Source: Amylostereum areolatum
Taxonomy: Eukaryota > Basidiomycota > Agaricomycetes > Russulales > Stereaceae
Assembly (NCBI GenBank): GCA_012932865.1
Contig: SAXG01000003.1
Location: 744,001-808,000, forward strand
Length of the DNA: 64,000 bases
Direction of reading: 5' to 3'
Below the pieces are notes generated by a model. It had not been told where the DNA came from and searched no databases. It worked only from the letters and a program-made list of their open reading frames with translations. Made by a program: the position numbers and the translations under genes. Shown here piece by piece: positions 1-12,341 of the stretch; position 1 is the stretch's first letter, and each line of letters starts with the position of its first letter.

Positions 1-2000
1 TGCGTTCTGTTAATTCTATGAGACGAAGTGCATCGACGGAAATGTTCGCACGACGAGACAGATGTGTGGATGTCTGGGGAGTTGATTCTAGGTCCTCTAT
101 CGATGCCTTTGTCATGCTGGATCGATCGCTTGAAAAAGAAGTTGAGGGTGTGCCCTTCCGCTCGAGCAATTGAGTCAATATCATTGCGGAAGGGAGTTGC
201 TCGAACTTATCCAGGACGATAGCGAACTTCGTCCTGAACTCGTCATCGTAGGCGCCATCTTTCTCCAGTTTCTGTAACCCAGTTGGTTGACCAGCTTCCA
301 GAATATTGCCGGCATGGATGCGGAGACGGGGTGGATAGAACCACATCGTCAATGGTGTGGTGATGAAAGTCAGGACCAGGGCGTGAAGCACGAACATCGA
401 GAAGACGCGCGTGTTCAGGATGTTAGCCTGCAGGCCAACGTTGAGAACGATCAGCTCAACCAGCCTGCAGTGCAACGGTATGAGCGACTTTGTGAGCAGC
501 TAGATACGATATTGTCTTACCCTTTGCATGCCATTAGGGAACCGACGGCACCCGACTCGCGTAGATTAAAGCCGAAAGCTTTTGCGGTCGCAGAGCACGA
601 GAGGAACTTGGCGGAGAAAGCCACGACACAAATGAGGATGGTGTATCCCCATGTAATGCCGTTGTCCAAGAGGCCTAAGTCTGTACGCAGCCCAGAAATG
701 ACAAAGTACTAAATATGACATGTTAGTTCTTCGAGGCCGTGTAATGCAGAAGTTTAAGGACGCACTTGAGGAAGTAAAAGCAGACCGATGAAATCTTCCA
801 GCTTTTCCACGAGCGAGATTTCAAAACCATTCTCCTTGGGGATGATGAGACCCGCGAGAAAGCCACCTGCGACCCGAGTCAGTCACATCGTTCGTTTATA
901 AAGGATGCGCATTGCCTACCAAAAATCGGATGTATCCCGATAATGTCCGTGAAAAAAGCGGAGAACAATACAATGACGAATGTGAGGGTCATCATCATTG
1001 ACGTAGGCTCTCCTCTATCCAACCCGCCGAATCGGCGTGCTACCCACACGTACATCCACTTGACGGGAAATATGAGGAAGAGAACGAACCCAAACCCCGT
1101 GAGGAGGACGTAAAGAGCAGTCAAGCCCGATGTGGCGTTGACCAGAGCGACGGCGAGCGCCAAAAGAACCCATCCAATAACATCATTGCCAACACCTGCG
1201 GAAAGGACGAGGACGCCGACCGTGGTATCAAGCAGTTTGACCTCGGTGAGGATGCGGCACAGGACGGGGAATGCAGTGATGCCCACGGCCACAGAGACAA
1301 AGAGGATGAAATACCCGTAGTTGACGCTGGAGTCGATGAACTGGTGGTACAAGGGAATCGCCAAAGCTGCACCGAGTCCTAGGGGGATCACCAAACCCGC
1401 GATAGAGATCGCAGCGGATGCCTTTGCATTCCTCTTTATGACCCGCGTATCGAGCTCCATTCCAACGAGGAATAGGAAGAATACGAGACCGATGGTGCTG
1501 GTCAAGGTGAGCATTGGAATGGAATCGCGAGGGAATATGGCATTGGTGAACCCAGGAGCGCGGCCAAGAACCTGCATGACTACGTCAGACACTAACGTAG
1601 GAAGATGCAATGCTCAACAAACTGTGGGTCCAAGGAGAACGCCGGCGATGACTTCAGCAATGACCCTTGGTTGGCGAATGCGACTGAGGAACATGTGGAG
1701 AAACTGTGTCATGGCGATGATAACGACTAGATACGGTGAGAAGAACGATTAACAAACATCCGTGCCAGAAGTAGACGAGAAACTGGAATCAAAAAAAACG
1801 CACTGGACTGGATGACCCATAGCACGAAAGGGTCATTGGAGTTGAATGTGGCAGGGTTGAGACCCACGAAAACACCAGACTACGTTTGCATGAGAAACGG
1901 AGGGAATGAAAAAGATGAAGGAACACACCTGCTCTGGCGCTGCACGGGGATGGAGCACGCTGCTTGCGATGGCGATGATCTGAGTGGAAAACTCGCCCAT
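1..2000 (-). CDS. KHA1: Kha1-type K+/H+ antiporter (3' end beyond window)
   Basis: Monovalent cation/proton antiporter of the CPA2 family, expected in endomembranes where it exchanges K+ for H+. Start ATG at 2000. Exons that fit splice consensus and frame are 2000-1929, 1879-1804 and from 1726 down to about 1617, then a long exon down to about 919 and further exons to the window edge. The exon 2-3 junction restores a family-like helix ending in RQPRVIAEVIAGVLLGPT. The long exon encodes successive hydrophobic helices, including LVFFLFLVGMELDTR and VGITAFPVLCRILTE, which are typical of the Na+/H+ exchanger fold. The hydrophilic C-terminal part runs off the left edge, so the protein is incomplete here. 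The family call is firm; ion preference is inferred from the family. Confidence 0.88.
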
Positions 2001-2515
2001 GGTGGAAGGGAGGAGAGGGGCAGAAAGTAACCGAAAACGCCCGGGGAAGTTTGAGTGAACCGAATGCTATAAATATGAATAGGGTGAAGACCTTGTGGGA
2101 GGCGCGCGCTTGGAGATATGATGATCCTGCAGGGGTGCGTAGGGTGATCGAGCGTATTTACCTGCCGTTCAAACTCTTCCCCTTCGTACCCGCGCACATG
2201 TGCTTAGCATCCCGACAATCGCGCCCCGGCATATAAACATCAAGGTATATTGTGCGAATACGTCGGCCAGTGAGCACCCAGTGCGCCTCTTACCATACAC
2301 TTATCGGCCCAGACATCGACGGACCAGCACAGCCCATGCCACATACAGATCGCCGACAACGGCGCAAGGTCTTCGAATCAGAACGCATCTCTATGCGGCT
2401 GGGAGCTCTTCCCCAATCTGTCGCATCACAAAGCCAACACTCTGCATGCTGTAGCCTGTGCCTCAGGTTCGCGTCGGCGGCTGCGACAAGATACTCGGAG
2501 AGTATCGGCTAATCA
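2001..2515. other. intergenic: upstream of KHA1 and downstream of BUD31
   Basis: No coding region I can support. It should hold the KHA1 promoter and the BUD31 3' UTR. Short open frames on both strands lack family features. Confidence 0.5.
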
Positions 2516-3172
2516 TCATGAATCGGAACTGCAACCACGGCAGCCTACGGGGGCCTGGTATTAGTGTGGGATGAAAAGAGACCCAACGCAATGCGCACCA
2601 CAGTGAACGCATTCGACAATCGTGCCTGCACGTAGCTGGGCTTTGGGAACGCGGCAAACGCAAGTCGACCCTTGGTAGTTCATGTCCTGCAACCAAGCGG
2701 TCAAACGACGCACAAGCATGACGGGTCACACGAACGTACTCTGGTCTGGATGCACCGCACGCAGCATAGTTTCTCATAGCCGGCCTTTTTCCACTTCGCA
2801 ATGAGGCTAGCCATCGCAGAATGAGCGGAGTATGCCAAGGGGTACGATCGAGGACGTACTTCGCGTCAGCGTATCCCTCTTTAAGCAACCAGTCATACAG
2901 TTCCTTGCTGATGGCCTCCCGCTTGTAGTAAAGTTCGTAGATGTATCTGGATCGGGTGTGCGATATGCGCATGATGGGCCACAGAGATTCCGTCTTGCGC
3001 TTGCCTTCATGCGACTCATTCTCGGCATCGCGCATCTTCTTCGCATAGTCGTCCAGAATCTGAAAGATACCATGAGATATAGGCAATACAATAATGAGAC
3101 TCTACAGACCGACTCAATTTCCTCAAAGCCTTCTGGGGGCTTCTTCGTCCTTGTTGTGCGAATTTTGGGCAT
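2516..3172 (-). CDS. BUD31: BUD31/G10 pre-mRNA splicing factor
   Basis: Small, extremely conserved spliceosome-associated zinc protein of the NTC-related group. Exon 1 starts at 3172 with [20 protein letters not shown]. Exon 2 carries [20 protein letters not shown] and [20 protein letters not shown]. The later exons, joined at GT/AG sites, give [20 protein letters not shown], then the Cys-rich tail with [13 protein letters not shown] and VECVHCGCRGC, and a stop at 2516. All expected cysteines are present and the length of about 145 aa is normal. Four introns interrupt the gene. It is divergent from the TB2/DP1 gene with 223 bp between the starts, so the two probably share a promoter region. 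Confidence 0.95.
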
Positions 3173-3395
3173 GGTGAATGACGGTGAGAGGGAAACTGCA
3201 ACTGAAGACTGTCGGAAGTGCGCGCACCGGAAGAGCGCGGTTGACGTAATGACTACACGTGACTAGAGGACAGGCGCGCCTCGAGGCGAACGAACATACA
3301 TTCGCCTCTGTCGTTTGCCAGCGAACCATTCTCTTCTCTTCCACCTACTTGCATCTCAAAACGGCGTATCCTGCCTGTTTCTGACGACCTCCGCG
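3173..3395. promoter_or_regulatory. bidirectional promoter region BUD31 / TB2-DP1 gene
   Basis: The 223 bp between two divergent ATGs must hold both promoters and 5' UTRs. I see no clear TATA box; a short pyrimidine-rich stretch (ctcttctcttccacc) lies near 3330. Confidence 0.5.
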
Positions 3396-5381
3396 ATGGG
3401 TCTCATTGTTCTTGCCTTGCGATGTTACCTGGTGTTTCAGAACATCTATGTTACCTTCAAGACACTCAAGACGCCTCCGCCATCGTCTCGCAATAATGGC
3501 CAGCCCAGCCTCCGTGCTATGACCCAACGCAAGAGAGACATGAAGGGGTGTATGGCCATTTGGATTGTCTGGGTTAGCTTTCTTTCCTACTATTTCACCG
3601 TCGAGTCCTCACGAGGGCTACCAGTGCTGCTTCGCTACATATGAAGCCGTGGTGGAACGGTTGATCAGCATCTTCATTCCCTTTTACGATGAAATCAAGT
3701 CTGTCATCCTGGTATTCTTTATCCTGGCCCGCGCTCGAGTGAGTCTTATCGTCTAGTGAAAGATCCACCCAGCTGAATATCTTCGAAGGGCGCAGAACCC
3801 ATTTACCTCCACGTCATCCGGCCACTTCTCAAGCCATATGTGTCCACGTTAGACGCGGTTCTCGATCTCATCCACAGCATTGGCGACTTTGTCCTATTGG
3901 TCGTCTCACTTCCCTTCCAACCTCTTCTCTCCTGGTGGAACGGTCGAACAGCAGATGGAGGTGATATGAGCGAGACCGATGTAGACGGACAGAGCGCTCC
4001 CAGCCAAATGGGCCAGCCCTCAAATCTAGCGAACGAGACCTTTGCCTCCAACCCACGTTCTGGACCAGCGTACAACTTGCGACCACGACAAGACTCTAAG
4101 AAGGCGGATCTAAACGACGCGATATCTCGATTCTACTCCTCCCCGGCCCCGGCCCCACCTCTGGCACATGAAATCTGGCACCCGCCTCCATCGGCATTTG
4201 ACGACCCTCCCGACTACGATTCACACATACCGCCCGGACCTCGTATGTCTATGCCAGAGCCTGTCATACCCTCACTAGGTGGTTCGCAAGTGGATGATTG
4301 GAGGATGTACCCACCCTTCCCTTCAGCATATCCCCCCACCCCCGTCGTCCCTACAGCCGTCCCGCAAACGCAACGCGGCTCTATGTATCCTTCAATTCCC
4401 GAACATGAACCGATCTCGAATTCCTCTAAAGATGACCGGCAGGATTTTGGGCAGTCGCTCCTGCTGCCGCGTGAGCCCGCGAACCCCGGCTCCGTTGGTA
4501 GCTTGAGCGACGACATGCAAATCTTTGGGGTTCAAGACAACAACACCCGGTACCTAGTATCGGACGACAGCTATGACAATCATGATGGCTATGAAACAGA
4601 GGAGGACTCGTTCGATGTCACCCTTCGCACTCCTTTTCAGCTGCGCGCTCATAAAGCCGCGCCCGTCTCCCGTGCTCAGTCGGGCACATCTACAGCCACA
4701 GCTGCGACGGACGTCTCCAGTACTTATAGCCACACTACCGGACTTTCCACCGTCGGCTATGCATCATCTCTGCGTACGCGCACCTCCTCTCAAGCGACAT
4801 CCGTTCAGGCATCGGATTCCAGTGTTGTGGGAAAGAAGCGGCCACTTCCACGTCCTGCGCGCATTCCAGTTCGCCACGTAGCGTCCACGATACCGAGGAC
4901 TCCCGGAAGACGCGCTCACCCCAATGGTACCGGGAGGTCTCGTCGTGTGTCCGTTAGGCCCTCGCCCCCCCGCCGTCAGCGAAGAGTGAAAGAAGACATC
5001 GTGGACCTTGACAGCGATCGTTCAGATAGCGACGAGTCGTCTCTCGCCGCGAAGCGACGTCGCGTTGGTACCACTTCTCGCCAGTCCAAAGTAACGCGCG
5101 CTCCGCCAATTCGCACACGTACCACCCAACTGGGAAACGGTAAACGAACGGTTCGAAGCGGGACTACTGCGAAGGCCACGATCACTCGCCCCGATTCGGT
5201 TTCCACAAGGGCTTCTGTGCGAACTGCGAAAGCCCGTGCGGCGGCAATCCCGGCCTCTCGTTTGCCTCGCGCTTCTGGGCAGGCTTCGACGACCGTTGGT
5301 GATGTCGGACAAGAGGCACGTCCTAAGAGGCGAGGAGGGACAGGGAACAAGAGGACAAGCGAGGGCAGGTGGGAAGCCTGA
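3396..5381 (+). CDS. TB2/DP1/HVA22 (Yop1/REEP-like) protein with long basic tail
   Basis: Three exons fit exactly (3396-3572, 3625-3738, 3789-5381) and give 627 aa. Residues 1 to about 150 match the TB2/DP1/HVA22 domain: hydrophobic helices, then a motif reading SIFIPFYDEIKSVILVFFI and GAEPIYLHVIRPLLKPY. Members of this family wedge into and curve tubular ER membrane. The last 450 or so residues are low-complexity, rich in Ser, Pro, Arg and Thr, with acidic DSDRSDSDESS and basic AAKRRRVG stretches. They look disordered and are much longer than in yeast Yop1. Such tails occur in some fungal members; the function of this tail is unknown. Domain call firm, tail function unassigned. Confidence 0.88.
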
Positions 5382-5812
5382 TTGACTGCATATTCAATGA
5401 TTCATCGAAGACGATCAACGATCAACGGGAATTGCCATCCTGTTTTTGCGCTCTCGTCACCCATACATAGCATTTCTCTCGCAACCTCCTGGTTGAGGAC
5501 ATTCTAGCACATCTTGTACAATATCAGCCACATCCACGCACCTTTGTGTATCATACATAGACAGGGCAGCATTCATATTGTTTCGTTCGCTGGTCGTGCC
5601 GTTGAGGGAGGAAACCACAAGCTACCACAAGCCTTCCTTGTGGCCCTGCTGTGGCTCTGCTGTGGCCCCATATTTAAACTCCGGTTGTTGCGGTCGACCA
5701 CCGACACCTACCGACGCCAACACCAATACTACTTTAACACTGTGTCTTCATCACGGAACGTCCCCACAAAGATAGCATAAAGATGATCACCTTCACTTAG
5801 GCCGAGTTTCCC
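5382..5812. other. intergenic
   Basis: 3' flank of the TB2/DP1 gene. No coding region recognised. A possible TATA-like atatttaaa lies near 5670. Confidence 0.4.
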
Positions 5813-7066
5813 ATGGAGGACGTCGCTGAGCAAGGTACGTAGCCGTTCGTCTCACACAGGAAGGCTAACACTTGCGAATCTGTGATAGTCCAGCTACAGT
5901 AGAACTACTACCCGACGCTTTGCAGATCAAGCCACCTGATCGACTGTCGACACTCTTTGTTGTACAACGAGCATTGCGTACCAACCGGAAGGCCGAACCT
6001 TGTACTGCAGGACGAGGTCTGTTTATTGTATTTTCCTTCGTCGTTGTATTCGAACAGCCGTGAAGCTCTTCTATTTCTTTCAGCCTTCCCAACTTGATTG
6101 ATGGCTTGCGTACTCGCTGCCTTGGCGCTTAGTCCTTATTATCAGGTCCATTGTTCTTGTTATGCCGGCCTCGCTGGATAGTTACTCGAAGACACCAACA
6201 TTCGTATCCTCGTGGACCCCGGCCGTGGTACAAAAGCCAACTGGCTTGGACGCTACTCTTCATCGCCCTCAGGAGGGTTTCTCTACTAGACGTCGTCAAT
6301 CATTGCTCTCTACGACACTTTCCCCTATAAATCAAGAGCTACAATGTCTCAACATAATTCTCATTGGGTACGAATTTATCTGCGTGCGCTACTCGTCCCT
6401 TGAGCTAATATATGCTTGTGGATACAGTATATGACCTGCCCAGCTGAGGGCGTGCCGACTCGTCAGAAGTCAAATGCATATGAGAGGAAATCTATCCCAC
6501 CGATTGGTTTCCGGGTTTCCCCGTACCCGAAGTCGACTCCAAGGCCTGACCATGCGAAGAATACACACGATCGCTACATCTCTAGAGCTCCCGCTACTGG
6601 GCTGGACCCTCATGCCTACCATCCGAGCAGGTCTCCTTATAGAAGCTCGTTCCAGGCATACCCCACGCCATCACCGTCACCATCACCTTATTCATCCGCC
6701 TCTTCATCGCCTGCAACACCTGCATTCGCGTCGCTCCCATCTCAATCCCCACCTCCGCGATCCTCGCACAAGCCCAAGTCATGCGCTTTGCAACGGCCGA
6801 AACCTCCACACTCTCCCGTTGCCAATGATTCCTTTGACACCTTCTTGGGTCTCTACCATCGGTCTTTGGACGCTGTACTTTCGCCACACTCGAGCCAACG
6901 ATGAGGCCCCAGCCCCTACGGTCGTGTCGAACACCCCTGCCACGGTATCTGAAGCCGCTGTAATACCGCGCCGAGATGCTACACACGAACAGATTCACGT
7001 ATTCACTCAACGACGTTCACAATTAATTACACGCACACAACACGCTTCCTTACGTTATTTCTAGTT
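5813..7066 (+). other. unresolved stretch, possible decayed or unrecognised gene
   Basis: A start-like ATG at 5813 is followed after 22 bases by a GTACGT donor-like site. Short open stretches follow, but every way I tried to splice them meets stops. The longest open stretch (6416-6904) encodes a Pro/Ser-rich sequence of simple composition, while other frames over the same DNA look hydrophobic. I recognise no family. It may be a broken gene, a lineage-specific gene, or non-coding DNA. Confidence 0.2.
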
Positions 7067-7988
7067 CACGAACATACTCATGTACTATATTTGTACACGT
7101 ACTTTTTTTGTAGCCCTGATCTCCCTGAATCTTACTTATCCGTCCATGATCAACATTGGAACGTCGAACGTTGTAGTAAGTACAGCTGACGACGGATCGG
7201 TTTGCGGTCGCGATTTGCGGTCTCCTGCACAGTATGTACAGACCAAATCGTGTCCAACTGCGAACAGGCACGTGATGAGAAGTCCGTCAGGGCCCGGCCG
7301 CCCAACAGCCTGTAACATTCGCCAGTTCACCGTTACGTCCACCAGACCAGATACAGACCTCCTGGGAACCTCTCCACGGAAGCTAACCCTCTGAACGGCC
7401 GAGCCATGGCGAGGACACCAAACACTTTGAACCGCAAAACCTTTCCTGCGAATCGATCCACATGGCGCCCTGGTTCCCTGGAGCCGGAACGCAGAAGTGG
7501 CTGAACGCTGGTGCTGAGGTCGATCGGTGACCATGGTCCATGACTGGAGTCCGGGACAAGGCTTCTGTAATCTTGATGACTTTGAGCTTTCGTATCTGTG
7601 ATCCTGGAAATCCTCGTTTCTTTCTGTCTAATAATCTTATCGACAACGAGCGTGTAGAAGATCGGATGCAACCGTCGTCCGAGCCTCCGCTAGGCCACGG
7701 TACGACCGGTACGCGAGCAGATGCCTATGGAGGGCTTCTCGGAGCCGCGGTCGATATCCGGATTACGTCCTGAAAGTGGCCCATCGCTAGTATTATACGT
7801 CCCACGGCATCGATGGAGGACTCGGTTTCTTTCTCCAGGCGGATCACTTACCCATCCGACGCTCCGGGCCTTTACGATGACGAGGAAGAGGCAAGAACAT
7901 TGGCCCTGTCACACTCCAGTCCACTGAACGATGCGTATAAATATGGGTTCGCCTTCGCCATAAACTGTCACCAACACCTACCACCACC
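7067..7988. other. intergenic upstream of the A-T-R gene
   Basis: No supported gene. The proximal part contains the TATA element at 7936 and the 5' UTR of the A-T-R gene. Confidence 0.45.
7936..7943 (+). promoter_or_regulatory. TATA box of the A-T-R reductase gene
   Basis: TATAAATA lies 46-53 bases upstream of the ATG at 7989, a plausible position for a short fungal 5' UTR. Confidence 0.55.
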
Positions 7989-10900
7989 ATGTCGATTCCC
8001 CAGAGCCGATTCATCCGTCCTGTCCTCAACAATGGATTCAAATCCACCACTTCTCGTGACATATGTACCCTCCCCGAACTCATCGAATTCAATGCCAGAG
8101 AGAATCCGGGCCATATGTTCGCGATGCAAATGCACTCTCATGGAGACTTATCTTCTCGCAATATCACGTTCGCCGACTTGAAGCAAGCTGTGGAACATGC
8201 TTCCGCTTGGCTGGTCAACGTGGGGGCGACGGGCGGTAAAACGTCACCAGACCAGGCGGTAGCTCCCGTGGCCATTCTCCTGGGTAGCGATGTTAGTCTT
8301 TTCATCTACATCGCCGCATTGCTTCGACTTGGGACACCGGTATGTATTTTATCGCTCGGTCTTCGCGCCGTACTGATAATGATTCGATAGGTCGTCGTGA
8401 TATCTCCACGACTCACACCCGTGGCCATCGCGCATGTTATCCAGGCCACGTCCCCGTCGAAAATTATTGTAAGCAGCCAGGTATCCCGGTCGATTACGGA
8501 GGCCTTGGGCGTCCTCAAGGACTCCGAACGCGCTGTCCCTTCCACTCTGGACGCTCTAGGTGTCGACACCCTTCTCGACGCCGTGGATCCGGCTCTCGTA
8601 GACCTCCCGATTCCAGCATCGTATCCGGCCGACCCCGATGCCCTCGATTTTATCATGCATACGTCGGGCTCAACTGGCCATCCCAAACCAGTCTTCCTCG
8701 CGCAGAGATATTTCATATACCTTGCGACAAGCCACGCCATCCCTGAACAGGACGCGCCCTTCAAACCCCTCTTTTCTACTTTGCCGCTTTACCATGTGAG
8801 AATTCTCAGATGCATTCCCGGAATGGAATCTGATTTCTTTGAACGCAGACTTTTGGTCTTTCTGCTCCCTCTATATCGCTGGCCATCGGAATGCCTGTAG
8901 CCCTCCCCCCTTCTACCACTATACCGACGGCCAGGTCTGCACTTGCGTACTTGGAGTACAGCGGCGCCCGCAACTTGTTTTTGGTTCCATCCGTCTTAGA
9001 GGACATGGCATCTCTTCCTGACCGCGCTGGGATACGAGTTCTGCAGAAACTCGACATGATCGTCGCGGGAGGAGCAGCCATCAAGGAGTCTGTGGGCGAC
9101 ATGCTCGTTTCCCACGGATGCAAGCTTTGGAACGGTTGGGGTGCGTAGTCTGTTTTCACCGTGCCCTTCATGATATTGATATAACTGCAACCGCTTCACT
9201 AGGGACTACCGAGGTTGGCATTGCGACAACTCTGCAGGCCCCTTTCCCCGGATATGATTTCCGTTATATCTTCCTTCGCAGTGATATCAAGTATGAACTA
9301 CACCAGCCCTCCGACGGCTCGTATAACATTGCGATATACCGTCCAGGGTACAAGGAACCCTTCGTCGTCCAGGACTTCGTTGAAAAACATCCAGATCAAC
9401 CATCGCAATTCAAGATTCTCGGACGCTCGGACGACCTTGTCGTCCTCGGTAATGGAGAGAAGGTTCGGCCGACGCTCGTGGAGCACGCCGTCCAGGAGCA
9501 TCCCGCGGTCAGCGCCGTTGTCGCTTTTGGGGAAGGTCATGAATCGATGGGTCTCCTGATCGAGCTGCAAGGCCACCCCGAGGCTGTGGATCTGAAGTCG
9601 CTTACACCTCCCCTCGAGCCTTACCTGGTTCGTGCCAACGCACTCGTGGACAATGCGGGGAAGATCGCCGAGAATATGCTCATCTTCACTCACGCCGACA
9701 CCAACCCCCTTCCTCGCACAGCCAAGGGCACACTCGCTCGCAAGGCGGTCGTCTCCGCCTTTGCACAGGAGATCGAAGATTGTTATGCTCGTGTCGACAT
9801 TACACCTGCCACACCCCTCCCCCTCCCATTCAACGACGACGGCGCAGCGCTTCGCCAGGCCCTTCGCGCCCTTGTCAAGGACGCCCTTCGTATGGCCGAC
9901 AACGAGGTCCTGCTCGATGACACCGACCTTTTCGAGTTCGGGATGGACAGCTTACAAGCTACTCGTCTCCGCCGTGATATCCTGAACGGACTTCGCGCCA
10001 CGAAGGGCCTTCCCACCGCCGTGGATGATCTCCCGACCGAGTTCGTGTACCAGAACCCGACCCTTGGTTTGATCGCTACGCGGGTGGCGGAGGTCATGGG
10101 TGGGGTGGACGTCGGTGATGGGACGAGCCGTGAGTCCCGGAGGATCAAGGCCATGGAGGACATGGTGCAGACGTTCACGGAGGAGCTCAAGACGTACTCC
10201 GGTGTGGCCGCCCGCGCGAAGGAGGCCCGCGTGCGCAACCCTGGCGTGGACGAGTTCGTAAAGCACACTGTGTTGCTCACCGGGTCCACGGGCAGTCTGG
10301 GCTGTCTGCTTCTCGCGAGATTGGCGGCCGATCCCCACGTCAAGAAGATTATCTGTCTCAATCGTCCTCAGCAAGGCGCCGCTTCCATCCGAGAACGCCA
10401 GATACACCTTATGGAGAGGCGCGGTGCCGCCATGGACAGCGCGTTATGGTCCAAGGTTGCGATCTTCGAGGCGGACACAAGCCGACCAGACTTCGGTCTT
10501 TCGGAGGAAAACTTCAAAGAGGTACGTGTTTTCAATGTGTTTTCGATAGCGTAGAAGGGCGATAGACTAATATGCTCTTCGACAGCTCCTGGACGTCACC
10601 CACGTCATCCACAACGCCTGGCCCGTCAACTTTAATCGCACCCTCGCTTCTTTCAAGTCACACGTTCAAGCGCTGTGCAACCTTGTCCATCTGCTGCTGC
10701 TGAGCGCTGCGGAACATCCGTCTGATCGTCGATCCCGGCGCATTCAGTTCACGTCTTCGGTCGCAGTCGTCGGGCGTTACTCCCTCTTTCACCCCGATGG
10801 TCCCTTGGCGGTACCCGAAGTCCCGTTCGGCCCCTCTGTATCCTCAGACTTCGGTTACCCTGAGGGTAAATGGGTCGGCGAACGCGTATTGCTCGTGGCG

Positions 10901-11550
10901 GCCCAGTTATACGGGAAGTCCGAGGACGGTGCGGGGACCCCCTTGCTGGCGACGTCGACGGTGCGCATCGGTCAAATGACGGGGCCCGAGGGCTCAGGTG
11001 CATGGAACGAGAACGAGCATTTCCCGATTGTTGTGCGCACGTCGCAAAAGCTCAAGGCAGTACCTTCGCTGGAAGGGGTGAGTGCAACTTCACATCTAAG
11101 ACAGACCCGCTTTGTTAACGGATCCATATCTAGTCCTTGTCTTGGATGCCTGTGGACCGTTCTGCGGATGTCCTCACGGAGCTGTTGTTTTCCAAGACCT
11201 TCCGTTCGATCTACCACATGGAGAACCCGTCGCGCCAGACGTGGTCCGGAATCATCGGCATGCTCGCGACGCTGCTCGGTGGAGACTCTGGACCGCTGCC
11301 GTCTCTCCCTTACAAGGTGTGGCTGGATCGGGCGCGCGCCCAGGGCGAGGATCCGGAGACCAACATCGCGTTGAAGATCATGGATTTCTTGGAGAACGAT
11401 TTCGAGCCGATGACGCAGGGGGATGTTATCTTGGGCACCAGCGGGGCAAAGGACGATTCGCGGACGTTGACGAGGAGTACGGCTTTGGACAGGCGACACA
11501 TGGAAGAGTATGTTGCGTATTGGAGGCGTGTGGGTGCCCTTGAGGCCTGA
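7989..11550 (+). CDS. stand-alone A-T-R (NRPS-like) carboxylic acid reductase
   Basis: Six exons (7989-8339, 8391-8795, 8849-9140, 9203-10521, 10586-11077, 11134-11550) give an uninterrupted frame of 1,091 aa. The N-terminal ANL adenylation domain has HTSGSTGHPKPV and WNGWGTTEVG. A carrier site follows with FGMDSLQATR (Ser for phosphopantetheine). The C-terminal SDR-type thioester reductase domain has LLTGSTGSLG for NADPH, FTSSVAVVG, and the catalytic pair in YPEGK. There is no condensation domain. Such enzymes activate a carboxylic acid, tether it, and release it by reduction as aldehyde or alcohol; aminoadipate reductase and aryl-acid reductases share this layout. Substrate cannot be read from the sequence. 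No tailoring genes flank it. Confidence 0.92.
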
Positions 11551-12341
11551 ATTACTAGACGATAAACCATAGACCGTGCTTTTTTATGTACGTCATGGAT
11601 ATAGAACGAATGACAGCCATTCTTGTGTTTTCTGCTAGAATGAATTGCTGACCGGACAGTCGGTGAGACTGGGAGCACAAGACGCCAGAAAAGGGCTATC
11701 GGGCCACGGACCAGGTGTGAGTCGCGTGTTATGTACGAAAAATGGTAGAAAATAATGGAAGTAGCCGCGTGGGTTAGCTTACTTACGAACACCTCCGACT
11801 ACTTACTATTAGTGCCCTTCCTCCGCCGTTCCCTCACGCGTCCTCCTTCGGCGGCGGCGTCCCCATCCTTGGAAAACCTGCGATAAGTAGTCTAACTTTA
11901 CGACCCGAAGAAGGGCCCCGGAACGCCACTTTGCGCACTCCCGTATTTCGCCTCGCCTCGCCTCGAAGAACCAACCGCAACTCAAATCGGGCGGCAAGCG
12001 AGGAAAGAAGAGGGACGATAGAACGCCTGGAGACTTGTGATGGTGAGTTCCCTATTGATATTGGAGGGGTGGAAAGGCCCGTGATGGAACACGAGGGCGA
12101 TGATACGAAAAAGAGGGCGGGAGGAGTCGTGGGTTGCTCAGCGGGTGCTCACCTGAGCCGCGGCGGACGAAAGAGACTAACCGCCGTCGAAACCGTCCAT
12201 CACCATGACGCATTTCTCGTCCTCGCACTCGCACGTGTGGTCCATCGCGCGCGGTCCCTTCGCCGTGCTTCTTTCTCCCTTCCCATCCCACCATCCTTCT
12301 CACGTACCCCCTCCTCCTCCCCATCTCCCCCGCCCTCCACC
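11551..12341. other. intergenic: A-T-R terminator side and kinase promoter
   Basis: No family is recognisable. A frame open upstream of the kinase ATG exists, but its sequence is unlike kinase N-termini. The 3' half is pyrimidine-rich (ctcctcctccccatctcccc), common just ahead of fungal starts. Confidence 0.45.

Noticed and set aside
1740..1803. Candidate exon of KHA1 encoding RLLLARMF
   Set aside because: Reading it as intron (GTGCGT to CTAG) gives the better family match and keeps phase.
11931..12341. N-terminal extension of the kinase upstream of 12342
   Set aside because: In frame, but the sequence is unlike kinase leaders and the ATG at 12342 has a pyrimidine-rich upstream context typical of fungal starts.
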